Source: Nocardioides mangrovi (lineage in GTDB: Bacteria; Actinomycetota; Actinomycetes; Propionibacteriales; Nocardioidaceae). From it: a stretch of DNA of 64,000 bases. A program made the translations under genes and the position numbers. Under the pieces are notes generated by a model. It made no database searches, had not been told where the DNA came from, and worked only from the letters and a program-made list of their open reading frames with translations. Shown here piece after piece: positions 53,878 to 62,138 of the stretch. The stretch lies in assembly GCF_020073815.1 (NCBI RefSeq), contig NZ_JAIQZJ010000001.1, positions 930,001 to 994,000 of the forward strand. The letters run 5' to 3'. Position 1 is the first letter of the stretch. Every line of letters begins with the position of its first letter.

Positions 53878-54342
53878 TCAGAGGTCCTTGCGGAAGTGCA
53901 CGTCGGACGACCCGACGACCGGCACGTCCTCCCAGCGGAAGATCTCGACGTAGCCGTGTCGCTCGTAGAAGCCCGGCGCCTGGAAGGTGAACGAGGTGAC
54001 GAAGACATGGGTGCACCCTCGCCGTCGCGCCTCGGCCTCGAACTCGGCGAGCAGCCGGGCGCCGAGGCCGGCGCCGCGGGTGTCCTCACGCACCCACGTC
54101 ATGCCGATCCCCGCTGCCACTCCCCACGTCCACCCGCTCATGCCGGCGGCGAGCACACCGTCGTCGTCGAGGACCTGCACCGTCAGCTCCCGGGCGGCGG
54201 CCGTGCCCCGCGTGGCCGCGGCGTTGACGAGGTCGAGCTCGTCGGACAGCCGCTGGTCGAGCGCGGGGACCGCGTCGCCCACGACGGAGCGGTAGCAGCG
54301 TCCGTCCTCGGCGGTCGGTGTGGTCGGGCTCTCGTCGGTCAC
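53878..54342 (-). CDS. GNAT acetyltransferase
   Basis: The 154-residue protein has the acetyl-CoA motif MTWVREDTRGAGLGARLLAEF and the following TFQAPGFYERHGYVEIFR. GTG at 54342 (VTDESPTTPTAEDG) is chosen on length. No strong ribosome site precedes it, so the start is uncertain. It lies downstream of a TetR gene on the same strand and may share its transcript. The acceptor is unknown. Confidence 0.85.
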   Translation of the reverse strand: MTDESPTTPTAEDGRCYRSVVGDAVPALDQRLSDELDLVNAAATRGTAAARELTVQVLDDDGVLAAGMSGWTWGVAAGIGMTWVREDTRGAGLGARLLAEFEAEARRRGCTHVFVTSFTFQAPGFYERHGYVEIFRWEDVPVVGSSDVHFRKDL

Positions 54343-54392
54343 GGTGACGGATGGTGCCACGGGCCCGACCGACCGGCGAACCGGCAGAGCCT

Positions 54393-54977
54393 CTACCCCG
54401 TCGCCATCGATCCGGCCAGCACGGTGTCGACGCTGGCGGCGGCCTGGGCGCCCGTGACCCGTCGGTGACCGACCAGCAGGCGATACCACTGCAGGCCGAG
54501 CAGGAGATCGACGAGGAGGTGCGGGTCGACATCCTCCCGCAGCTCCCCGCGGCGGATCCCTCGACGCACGGCTTCGAGCATGGGCTCCCGCCAGTGCTCG
54601 TGCAGCGTGCGGTAGGTCGCTGCGAACTCGTCGTTGGCCTGGGCGTGCGCCATCAGCGACCGGTTGGCGAGGGCGGTGCCGCGATCGCGACGCAGGTTCC
54701 GACGCGCCACCGGGACCACGATGCCGACGAGGTCCTCCCGCACGCTTCCGGTGTCGGGTGGCTCCAGGCGCTCGTCGCTGGCCCCGATGAAGGCCTCGAC
54801 GACCAGGCGACCGAGGTCGCCGCCGTACCAGCGGTAGATCGTCTGCTTGCCCACCCGGGCGCGGGCCGCTATCCCCTCCACCGACATGGCTCCCCAGCCG
54901 CCCTCCTCCAGCAGCTCGACCGTGGCGGCCAGGATCGCCTTCTGGCTGGCGAGACTGCGCGGGCGTCCGGAGGGCAC
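54393..54977 (-). CDS. TetR-family regulator
   Basis: The 194-residue regulator starts PSGRPRSLASQKAILAATVEL and has the recognition part RVGKQTIYRWYGGDLGRLVVEAF, typical of TetR. The C-terminal domain contains a TetR_C-type segment with LVDLLLGLQWYRLLV. GTG at 54977 lies 25 bases from the first base of the 13-bp inverted repeat at 55003-55037. It should repress itself and the divergent SDR gene. Confidence 0.92.
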   Translation of the reverse strand: MPSGRPRSLASQKAILAATVELLEEGGWGAMSVEGIAARARVGKQTIYRWYGGDLGRLVVEAFIGASDERLEPPDTGSVREDLVGIVVPVARRNLRRDRGTALANRSLMAHAQANDEFAATYRTLHEHWREPMLEAVRRGIRRGELREDVDPHLLVDLLLGLQWYRLLVGHRRVTGAQAAASVDTVLAGSMATG

Positions 54978-55002
54978 GGTGCCAGCATACCCACTTGCGA
55001 GA

Positions 55003-55037
55003 CGCTCCGTCTCGTTCTACTTTTACGAGACGGAGCG
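55003..55037. promoter_or_regulatory. TetR operator, 13-bp perfect inverted repeat
   Basis: CGCTCCGTCTCGT (55003-55015) and ACGAGACGGAGCG (55025-55037) flank TCTACTTTT. A shorter overlapping palindrome, CGAGACG-CTC-CGTCTCG at 54998-55014, lies at its left edge. The site sits between the divergent tetR and SDR genes, in the only AT-rich stretch of the gap. Confidence 0.85.
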
Positions 55038-55075
55038 TTCCATAGCGCTCCATGGGGAGGAGGCCGAGGAGAGCC

Positions 55076-55762
55076 ATGATCGAGACAGCACTGGTGACCG
55101 GCGCCGGACGAGGGATCGGCAAGGAGGTCGCCCGCCAGCTGGCGGAGCGCGGGATGCGGGTGTGGGTCACCGCCCGCACGCGCGAGGCGGCCGCGGCCGC
55201 GGCGACCGAGGTCGGCGGCGAGCCCCTGGTGCTCGACGTCACCGACCCCGCGTCGATCGACGGCGCGGCGGCCGCGGTCGCGGACCTGGACGTCCTGGTC
55301 AACAACGCGGCGTCCTACCCGGACTGGGGTGCCACCGCGCTGACCGCCGACCTCGACGAGCTCGAGGCCGCGTGGCGCACGAACGTCGTCGGCCCGTGGC
55401 TGGTCACGAGGGCCTTCGTGCCGGCGCTGCGACGGTCGCCGAACCCGCGCATCGTCACCGTGACGAGCGGGTCCGGATCTCACGGCGACGAGCAGTTCGG
55501 ACTGTCCAGTGGACCGGCCATGACGCCGTACGCCGTGACCAAGGCGGCCGCCAACGCCTGGACGCGCAAGCTCGCGGCCGAGCTCCCGGACATGCGGGTC
55601 AACGCGGTGGATCCGGGCCTGACGGCGACCGCGCCGGGCATGGCGGAGATGGGGGCGCGTCCGGTCCCCGAGGGAGCCGCCTCGGTGGTCTGGGCCGCCG
55701 TCCTGGACCAGGACGGGCCGACCGGGGGCTTCTTCCGCGACGGGGTCCCGCATCCCTGGTAG
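55076..55762 (+). CDS. SDR oxidoreductase
   Basis: The 228-residue short-chain dehydrogenase has TGAGRGIGKEVA near the N-terminus, VLVNNAASY, the catalytic Ser in VTVTSGSG and the Tyr-Lys pair in YAVTKAAANAW. It lacks the usual longer C-terminal segment and ends at GGFFRDGVPHPW, as in a carbonyl-reductase-like group. GAGGAG precedes ATG 55076. It is probably induced through the TetR operator just upstream, against a reactive carbonyl or a xenobiotic. Confidence 0.9.
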   Translation: MIETALVTGAGRGIGKEVARQLAERGMRVWVTARTREAAAAAATEVGGEPLVLDVTDPASIDGAAAAVADLDVLVNNAASYPDWGATALTADLDELEAAWRTNVVGPWLVTRAFVPALRRSPNPRIVTVTSGSGSHGDEQFGLSSGPAMTPYAVTKAAANAWTRKLAAELPDMRVNAVDPGLTATAPGMAEMGARPVPEGAASVVWAAVLDQDGPTGGFFRDGVPHPW

Positions 55763-55798
55763 GGCGCGACCGGGTCGGCCGCTGCGTGCCAACAGAGA

Positions 55799-55824
55799 AG
55801 CCCGGACCCGTGAGGGTCCGGGCT
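55799..55824. terminator. 11-bp hairpin between SDR and ssrA
   Basis: AGCCCGGACCC (55799-55809) and GGGTCCGGGCT (55814-55824) pair perfectly around GTGA. It is downstream of ssrA on the minus strand and of the SDR gene on the plus strand, so it can serve both. Confidence 0.8.
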
Positions 55825-55850
55825 GTCCGGGATCTCCGAGGAGATCATCG

Positions 55851-56218
55851 TGGAGCTGCGGGGAATCGAACCCCGGTCCTCGAGCGTCGAACCAGGTCTT
55901 CTCCGGGTGCAGTCCGTGATGTCGCTTTTCTCGGCCCCGGGGCTCGCACGGACACGTCCCCGACAGGCTCAGTCACGGAATAGTCCCGCTCACCCTCCGC
56001 GACCCGGAGTGAGCAGCAAGTCTCCTAGATGACGCCTGGGTCCGGGACGGAGACGGATGCCCGGTCAGACGCTTCGATCACCGCTCAGGCGGCGAGAGCG
56101 AAGGAACTGCGCTTAGCGTTGGCAGTTATAGGTTTCCAGCGAACGTTTACGAGATGACGCTGGCTTCTCGACCCGCTTCCCCTGGAACTAACGTCCCAAG
56201 TCGAAACCGATCAGCCCC
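55851..56218 (-). ncRNA. ssrA: Transfer-messenger RNA (tmRNA)
   Basis: The 368-base RNA has 5' GGGGCTG pairing with 3' CAGCTCC, including the G3-U70 pair needed for alanine charging. The T arm is GGGG-TTCGATT-CCCC and the 5' domain begins GGGGCTGATCGGTTTCGACT. The tag reading frame at 56123-56085 encodes ANAKRSSFALAA followed by TGA, where the final ALAA is the protease signal. CCA is not encoded after the discriminator A. tmRNA rescues stalled ribosomes with SmpB and marks the product for Clp and other proteases. Confidence 0.97.
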
Positions 56219-56264
56219 TCTTGAGTTGTGACTCCAGTCTACGGGTCACAACGGAGCGACGGCA

Positions 56265-56897
56265 TCAGGGATTCCCGCACCAGGCCCGCAGCGCGGGTAC
56301 GCCGTCGCCGTCGAGCTGGTCGAGCAGGGCGCTGCGCCCGCTGAGCGCCATCGCCAGCGCCCGCGCCGGGCCCGCGACGCGCTCGCCGCTGCCGTGCGAC
56401 CAGTCCAGGTCGGTGGCGGTGACCGCGAGACCGGGCCGGCCCTTCGGGACGAAGCCGCGGCGGGCGGCCGACGAGACCAGGAAGTCCAGCACGTCCCGCC
56501 AGGGCTCGAGCGACGCGGCCGCGTCGAGCCCCAGCGGGACGAGCATGTCCTGGGTGTGGATCCGCAGGTCGGTGAGCGGGGCGTGCCAGTCCATCGTGGG
56601 CGGCGTGAACCGGTGGTCGGCGTACTCACGCAGCCAGGCGGTCACCTGCTCCGGCTCCGCGTCCGCCCGCCAGCGCACGAGCAGCTGGTTGGCGCGGTCG
56701 AAGCTCCCCCGGCCGGCGGCGATCGCCTTGAGGAGGGTGAGCGCCGAGGTCGAGGGGCCGCTGGTGAGGTGCACCGCGACCTCCTTGACCGTCCACGCAC
56801 CGCAGAGACTGGGCGTCGCCCACTGCGCCGCAGTCAGGCCGTCGAGCAGGTCGGCGAGGGAGCGACGCTCGGCCGCGATCTGGCTCCAGGGGTCCAC
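56265..56897 (-). CDS. Maleylpyruvate isomerase-family (mycothiol-dependent/DinB-like)
   Basis: The 210-residue protein matches the actinobacterial DinB-like family: AAERRSLADLLDGLTAAQWA, LCGAWTVKEVAVHLTS and LTDLRIHTQDML with metal-site histidines. It ends in a second small domain (VTATDLDWSHGSGERVAGPA). Members are mycothiol-dependent enzymes or metal-binding proteins; the true reaction is open. GTG at 56897 starts the family N-terminus. It lies between ssrA and an alpha/beta hydrolase. Confidence 0.85.
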   Translation of the reverse strand: MDPWSQIAAERRSLADLLDGLTAAQWATPSLCGAWTVKEVAVHLTSGPSTSALTLLKAIAAGRGSFDRANQLLVRWRADAEPEQVTAWLREYADHRFTPPTMDWHAPLTDLRIHTQDMLVPLGLDAAASLEPWRDVLDFLVSSAARRGFVPKGRPGLAVTATDLDWSHGSGERVAGPARALAMALSGRSALLDQLDGDGVPALRAWCGNP

Positions 56898-56922
56898 GGA
56901 GCCAGTATCGGGGTCACATGTT

Positions 56923-57735
56923 TCAGGCGCCGGCGCGCAGGCCCTGCTTCTCCAGCCACTCCAGGCAGGAGGTGGCGACCTCCTCCCAGCCGCTGTCGAT
57001 GGTCAGCGAGTGGCCGCGGTCCTCGAACTCGAGGAGCTCGGTGACGGCGCCGGAGTGGCGGTACTGCTTGAGCGTGGCCTTGGTGACCGCCTCGGGCACG
57101 GTGTGGTCCTGGCCGCCCATGATGAGCAGCAGGGGGCCGCGGTCCTCGTTGTCGGTGGCGACCTTGGCCGGTGAGTGCAGCGAGAAGTTGGCGGCCGCGG
57201 CCTCGAAGAGGGGCTTGCCCGGGGCCGGGATCGTCCACTGCTCGAAGAGCCGGTCGGACTCCTCCTCGGAGACCGCGTTGCCGAAGCTGTAGCGGAACTG
57301 CTCGGCGGTCAGCGAGACCGCGTGGTGCTTGTTGGCGGGGTTCTTGAAGACCGGCAGCGTCGCGCGCAGCGCGGAGAGCGGGAGCGGCAGCACGCCCTTG
57401 ATCTGGGCGGCGTCGATGGCGATGGCACCGGCGGCCGCGTCCATGCCGAGCAGCTTCTCCGAGATCATGCCGCCGAAGGAGTGGCCGACCAGGATCGGCT
57501 TCTCGGGCAGGGTCTCGAAGTAGGCGAGGTAGTGCTCGACCACGTCGTCGATGCCGTGGTCGGCGATGGCATCGGGGTTGGCGCGGGAGCCCTCGACGGT
57601 CTCGGCGTCGCCGGGCCAACCGGGCGCGGTCGCGGCGTACCCGGCCCGATCGAAGAGCTCGACCCACGGCTGCCACGAGGTCGCGTGCAGCCAGAGGCCG
57701 TGGATGAAGACGACGGGTCGTCCGGTGTCGGTCAT
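56923..57735 (-). CDS. Alpha/beta hydrolase
   Basis: The 270-residue protein opens PVVFIHGLWLHATSWQPWVE and has the nucleophile in LVGHSFGGMIS, the acid in MGGQDHTVP and the His in EDRGHSLTID. There is no signal peptide. The AIADHGIDDVVEHYLAYFETL block is typical of a soil-bacterial group near haloalkane or epoxide hydrolases, without clear substrate. ATG at 57735 has a ribosome site (GAGGAACC). It diverges from an SDR gene. Confidence 0.9.
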   Translation of the reverse strand: MTDTGRPVVFIHGLWLHATSWQPWVELFDRAGYAATAPGWPGDAETVEGSRANPDAIADHGIDDVVEHYLAYFETLPEKPILVGHSFGGMISEKLLGMDAAAGAIAIDAAQIKGVLPLPLSALRATLPVFKNPANKHHAVSLTAEQFRYSFGNAVSEEESDRLFEQWTIPAPGKPLFEAAAANFSLHSPAKVATDNEDRGPLLLIMGGQDHTVPEAVTKATLKQYRHSGAVTELLEFEDRGHSLTIDSGWEEVATSCLEWLEKQGLRAGA

Positions 57736-57805
57736 GGTTCCTCCATCGAGGTACGGGTGAGATCAGGTGAGTGGATCCATCGTGGCCCCGCGACGACGCA
57801 GTCGG

Positions 57806-57825
57806 CTTCAGTCATCTGACCGAAG
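57806..57825. promoter_or_regulatory. Imperfect palindrome between hydrolase and SDR genes
   Basis: CTTCAGTCA-TC-TGACCGAAG pairs at 8 of 9 positions per arm. It lies 35 bases before the SDR ATG and in the divergent promoter gap, so a regulator could act on both genes; none is adjacent except the LuxR-type protein at 59334-62105. Confidence 0.4.
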
Positions 57826-57859
57826 AGGCCGCCCGACCCGCGCCCCTAGCGTCGTCGGC

Positions 57860-58636
57860 ATGGACCTCGGACTCACTGGAACCACCGTCGTCGTCACCGG
57901 CGCCGGTCGCGGCATCGGGCTGGCGACCGTGCGGGCCTTCGTCCGCGAGGGCGCCCGCGTCGTCGCGGGGTCGCGGACGGCGACCGACGACCTGACCGCA
58001 CTCGCCGAGGACGGCGTCGAGATCGTCGTCGTCGACCTCGCGAGCCCGGACGGGCCGGCCGAGCTCGTCGCGGCCGCCGGACCCGACCTCGGCGCACTCG
58101 TCGACAACGTCGGCTTCGTGCACCCGCGACCCGACGGCTTCACCTCCGTCACCGACGAGATGTGGGAGCAGACGCTCGGGCTCGACCTGCTCTCCCACGT
58201 GCGCACGCTGCGCGCCGCACTGCCGGTGATGGTCGCCCGCGGCGGCGGCAGCATCGTCACCATCGGCTCGGTCAACGCGGCCCTCCCCGACCCGCTCGTC
58301 GTCGATTACTCGGCGGCGAAGGCGGCCCAGGTGAGCCTGACCAAGGCGATCGCGCAGGAGTACGGCGCCCGCGGCGTCCGCGCCAACAGCATCAACCCGG
58401 GTCCCGTGGCGACCGACCTCTGGCTCGGCGCCGGCGGGGTCGCGGACGTGGTCGGCGCGGCCACGGGCCAGGACCCGGCCGCCGTGCAGCAGGGCGCGGC
58501 CGGCGCGAGCGCGACCGGTCGCTTCACCCGACCCGAGGAGGTCGCGGACCTCGCCGTGGTCCTCGCCAGCGGCCGGTGGCCCAACCTCACCGGAGCCGGC
58601 GTCACCATCGACGGCGGCCTGGTGCCCACCCTCTGA
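57860..58636 (+). CDS. SDR oxidoreductase
   Basis: The 258-residue enzyme has VVVTGAGRGIGLAT, LASPDGPAELVAAAG, the catalytic Ser in VTIGSVNAAL and the Tyr-Lys pair in DYSAAKAAQVSLTKAIA. It ends GAGVTIDGGLVPTL, as in 3-oxoacyl-reductase-like SDRs. The usual NNAG motif is VDNVG here. ATG at 57860 is the family start. The alpha/beta hydrolase gene follows after 21 bases, so they form an operon. Confidence 0.9.
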   Translation: MDLGLTGTTVVVTGAGRGIGLATVRAFVREGARVVAGSRTATDDLTALAEDGVEIVVVDLASPDGPAELVAAAGPDLGALVDNVGFVHPRPDGFTSVTDEMWEQTLGLDLLSHVRTLRAALPVMVARGGGSIVTIGSVNAALPDPLVVDYSAAKAAQVSLTKAIAQEYGARGVRANSINPGPVATDLWLGAGGVADVVGAATGQDPAAVQQGAAGASATGRFTRPEEVADLAVVLASGRWPNLTGAGVTIDGGLVPTL

Positions 58637-58657
58637 ACGCCCCCGAAAGGAACTGCC

Positions 58658-59374
58658 ATGAGCACGCGCCCCACCCTCGTCTTCGTCCACGGCGCCTTCG
58701 CCGACTCCAGCGGCTGGTCGAGCACGCTCGCCGACCTCGACGGCCGCGGCTTCCCGGTCCTCGCGGTCCCCAACCAGCTCCGCGGGCTGACCGCCGACGC
58801 CGACCAGGTCCGCTCGGTGCTCGCGACGATCGAGGGACCCGTCGTGCTCGTCGGGCACTCCTACGGCGGCGCCGTGATCGGCGAGGCCGCGCGCGGCGCC
58901 GACAACGTCCGGGCGCTCGTCTTCGTGGCGGCGTACGCCCTCGACGAGGGCGAGTCGATCGCGACGGTGCTCGACCCCGAGACCTACCCGGGCGGCCTGC
59001 TCGGCCCCGACACCACGGTGGTGCGGCCCTTCGGTGAGCAGGACGGCGACCTCTACATCACCGAGGACGACTTCGCGACGGTCTTCGCCGCCGACGTCGG
59101 CGCGGCCCGCAGCCGGCTGATGTACCTGACCCAACGGCCGCTGTCGCTCTCCGCCTTCGGCGGGACCGCGGCCGCCGACCCGGCGTGGCGGTCGCTCCCC
59201 TGCTGGGCGCTGGTCGCCGAGGAGGACAACGCGATCCCGCCCGCCGGTCAGCGGTGGATGGCCGAACGGGCCGGCGCCACCATCAGCAGCACGACCTCGT
59301 CGCACGCCGTCATGGTGTCGCGCCCGGAGGCGGTCACGGCAACGGTGCTCGCGGCTGCGGAGAGCGTGGGCTGA
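58658..59374 (+). CDS. Alpha/beta hydrolase, EstC-like
   Basis: The 238-residue protein has VFVHGAFADSSGWSSTLADL, the nucleophile in VLVGHSYGGAVIGEAA, and AEEDNAIPPAGQRWMAER and SSHAVMVSRPEAV near the end with acid and His. It belongs to the esterase group whose common member is EstC. It follows the SDR in the same operon and its end overlaps the convergent LuxR-type gene by 41 bases, which suggests local control by that regulator. Confidence 0.9.
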   Translation: MSTRPTLVFVHGAFADSSGWSSTLADLDGRGFPVLAVPNQLRGLTADADQVRSVLATIEGPVVLVGHSYGGAVIGEAARGADNVRALVFVAAYALDEGESIATVLDPETYPGGLLGPDTTVVRPFGEQDGDLYITEDDFATVFAADVGAARSRLMYLTQRPLSLSAFGGTAAADPAWRSLPCWALVAEEDNAIPPAGQRWMAERAGATISSTTSSHAVMVSRPEAVTATVLAAAESVG

Positions 59375-62105
59375 TCGCGGCCGCCAGCTGGCTGCGGCTG
59401 GTGATCCCGAGCTTCGGGAAGATCCGGTAGAGGTGCGAGCCGACCGTCCGGTGCGAGAGGAAGAGCCGCTGGCCGATCTCGCGGTTGGACAGCCCCTGCG
59501 CGGCGAGCTCGGCGATCGTCGCCTCCTGCGCGGAGAGCGCCTCGCGCGGGCTGGCCGACGGACCCCAGCCGACCTCGCCGGTCGCCCGCAGCTCCTGGTC
59601 GGCCCGGTCCGCCCACGACGCGGCGCCGAGAGCGGCGAAGGCCCCCCGCGCGGCGCGCAACGGCTCCCGGGACTCGACCACGCGGCGCTGTCGGCGCAGC
59701 CACTCGCCCAGCGCGAGCTGGAGCCGGGCCCGGTGCCACGGATAGGGCCGGGCGGCGCCGTCGAGGGCGGCCGCGAAGAGCGCCTCGGCGGACGCGTCGT
59801 CGGCGAGCACCGCGGCGGCGTACTCCAGCGAGATCGCGGAGCCGAGCGCCGGCACCGGACCGGCCAGCTCGGCGCAGGCGGCGACCAGGTCGCGCACCGG
59901 CTCGCGACGGCCGGTGCGGACGCCCGCGTCTGCGAGGTAGCCGATGGTCCACAGCTGCTGCACGCGTTGGTACGACGGGTCCGCCGGGTCGAACGTGCGG
60001 TGCAGCTCGCCGTACGCCTGCTCGGGCCGGTCGGCGCCGAGCTCGGCCAGGGCTCGCGTCATCTGCACGCCGGCCAGCAGCGAGGAGCTCGCGTTGGGCA
60101 GCTGCACCGCGGTCTGCTCGGCCTCGGCGAGCAGCACGTGGCGGGCGTCGAAGCGGCCCGCGACCGCGTCGGACAGCGCGACCGCGGCCCGGGCGGTGGC
60201 GGCCCACACGGCCTGCCCCGTCTCGTCGCCGAGCCGCACGGCCTCGTCGGCCGACCGAGCGGGATCGAAGACGCCGAGGTTGATCTCGGCCCACGACCGG
60301 ATGGCGAGCGCCTCCGCCAGCAGGCTGAGGCGACCCTGGGCGCGCAGCTCGTGGATCGCGGTGGTGAGGAAGGTGTCGGCGCGGTCGAAGTCGCCCACGC
60401 AGAAGGCGGCGATGCCGAGGAGCCCGGCCAGGTCGGGCCGGCCGTCGGCGTCGGCGGGCCACCGGCCGAGGTCCGCGACGATCGTCGCAGTCTGCTCGAA
60501 GGACTCGGCGAGGCCGAGGACGGCCAGCATCCGCGGGTCGTGCGGCGGGAGCGGGACCTGGCCCACGGCGGCGACGATCTCGGCGCGGACCTCGGGGCCC
60601 GGGTCGCGCCACCAGACCCGGCGGGCGGCGCCGAAGAGCAGCTGGACGGCGAGGTCGGGGTCGCCCTCGCGGGTCGCGGCGCGGGCGAGGCCGACGATCC
60701 GCCGGATCTCGGACGGCTCGCTGGACGCACCGTCGTGGAAGGCGCCGTCGAGCCAGGTCAGCCGCGACCGGTCACGGGCGTGCAGCGTCGTGCCGGCCAC
60801 CCGCGCCTTCAGGTCCTCGACCTGTGCGTGCCGGCCGAGCTCGTAGGCGAGCTCGGCCGCGCTGAGCAGCCGGGAGGCCCGGGACTCGGGCTCGGGGCTG
60901 AGCGCGGCGGCGCGCTCGAGCCAGACCACGGCCGTCGTCACCGCGCCGCGGCGCCGAGCGTCGGCGGCGGCGGCCTCGAGCTCGGCGGCGACCTGCTCGT
61001 CCCGCCCCGGTACGGCGGCCGCGCGGTGCCACACGGCCCGGTCGTGGTCGGCGGCGAGCACCTCGGCAAGGGCCGCGTGCGCGGCGTACCGCTGGTGCCG
61101 CGACATGCTCTGCCGCAGCGCGGAGCCGATGAGCGGCGTGGCGATCCGGTAGTGGTCGCCGACGACCGCGAGCAGCCCGAGTCCCTCGGCGCGGTGGGCG
61201 GCGTCGGCGTCGACCGGCTCGCCCAGCAGGAGCGTGGCCGCCGCGAGCACCTCGGTGAGGTCGTCGCCATCGTCGACCGCGGCGACGTCGAGGACGGCGC
61301 GGGCCACGGGGTCGAGCTCGTCGGCCCGGGTGGCGAAGGCACCCTCCAGGCGCGCGGTCATCGGCAGGTCCTCGTCGAGCTCGGCCCAGGACTGCCGCCC
61401 GTCGGAGAGCGAGGTGGCGAACTCCGCGAGCGCGAGCGGGTTGCCGCCGGCCTGCCGGACGATCCGCTCGGCCAGCGACGCGGACAGCTGGGGCGCCCGC
61501 GTGTGGAGCAGCTCCAACGAGGTGGCGTCGTCCAGCCCCGCGAGCGTCGTCCAGGACATCGAGCGCGGGTCGCCCAGCTCCGGGACGAGCGCTCCGGAGG
61601 TCGCGACCACGACGACCCGCTCCCCCAGGATCCGGCGGACCACGAAGCCGAGCACGTCGAGCGAGGGCTGGTCCATCCGGTCGAGGTCGTCGAGGCTGAG
61701 CAGGACCGGGACGTCGGCGGCGGCGTCGACCAGCAGCTCGAGCGCGGCGAGGGACGTGAAGAACGGGTTGACCTCGATCGCCCCGCCCATCGCGAAGCAG
61801 GCCAGCAGCGCCTCCCCCTGCTGCCGGGGCAGCTGGTCGACCCCACCCAGGACGGGACGCAGGAGCTGGTGGAGGGCGGCGTAGGGCAGGTGCGCCTCCG
61901 AGCCGGTCCCGCGCGAGGCCAGGACCGTCCAGCCGAGCTCGCGGGCCTGCTCCTCGACGTGGCCGAGGAGCGCGGTCTTGCCGGACCCGGGCTCACCGAG
62001 CAGGCCGACGCCCGGCGCGTCGGTGCCGATCGCCGCGAGCAGGTCGGTCAACGCACGGATCTCGGCGTCGCGCCCGAGGAGACCCGGCCCGGTCGTGGTG
62101 GTCAC
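59334..62105 (-). CDS. Large AAA-LuxR transcriptional regulator (LAL type)
   Basis: The 923-residue protein has an N-terminal ATPase with Walker A GEPGSGKTALLGHVE and Walker B PVLLSLDDLD. A long helical repeat middle looks like a TPR or sensor array. The C-terminal LuxR helix-turn-helix contains EATIAELAAQGLSNREIGQ and LFLSHRTVGSHLYRIFPKLG. LAL regulators sense a ligand, bind ATP and activate nearby genes. It starts with GTG at 62105. The SDR-hydrolase operon that converges on it is the nearest likely target. Confidence 0.93.
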   Translation of the reverse strand: MTTTTGPGLLGRDAEIRALTDLLAAIGTDAPGVGLLGEPGSGKTALLGHVEEQARELGWTVLASRGTGSEAHLPYAALHQLLRPVLGGVDQLPRQQGEALLACFAMGGAIEVNPFFTSLAALELLVDAAADVPVLLSLDDLDRMDQPSLDVLGFVVRRILGERVVVVATSGALVPELGDPRSMSWTTLAGLDDATSLELLHTRAPQLSASLAERIVRQAGGNPLALAEFATSLSDGRQSWAELDEDLPMTARLEGAFATRADELDPVARAVLDVAAVDDGDDLTEVLAAATLLLGEPVDADAAHRAEGLGLLAVVGDHYRIATPLIGSALRQSMSRHQRYAAHAALAEVLAADHDRAVWHRAAAVPGRDEQVAAELEAAAADARRRGAVTTAVVWLERAAALSPEPESRASRLLSAAELAYELGRHAQVEDLKARVAGTTLHARDRSRLTWLDGAFHDGASSEPSEIRRIVGLARAATREGDPDLAVQLLFGAARRVWWRDPGPEVRAEIVAAVGQVPLPPHDPRMLAVLGLAESFEQTATIVADLGRWPADADGRPDLAGLLGIAAFCVGDFDRADTFLTTAIHELRAQGRLSLLAEALAIRSWAEINLGVFDPARSADEAVRLGDETGQAVWAATARAAVALSDAVAGRFDARHVLLAEAEQTAVQLPNASSSLLAGVQMTRALAELGADRPEQAYGELHRTFDPADPSYQRVQQLWTIGYLADAGVRTGRREPVRDLVAACAELAGPVPALGSAISLEYAAAVLADDASAEALFAAALDGAARPYPWHRARLQLALGEWLRRQRRVVESREPLRAARGAFAALGAASWADRADQELRATGEVGWGPSASPREALSAQEATIAELAAQGLSNREIGQRLFLSHRTVGSHLYRIFPKLGITSRSQLAAAISPRSPQPRAPLP

Positions 62106-62138
62106 CGCACGAGCATCAGGCCATGGGAGCGTTCCCGT

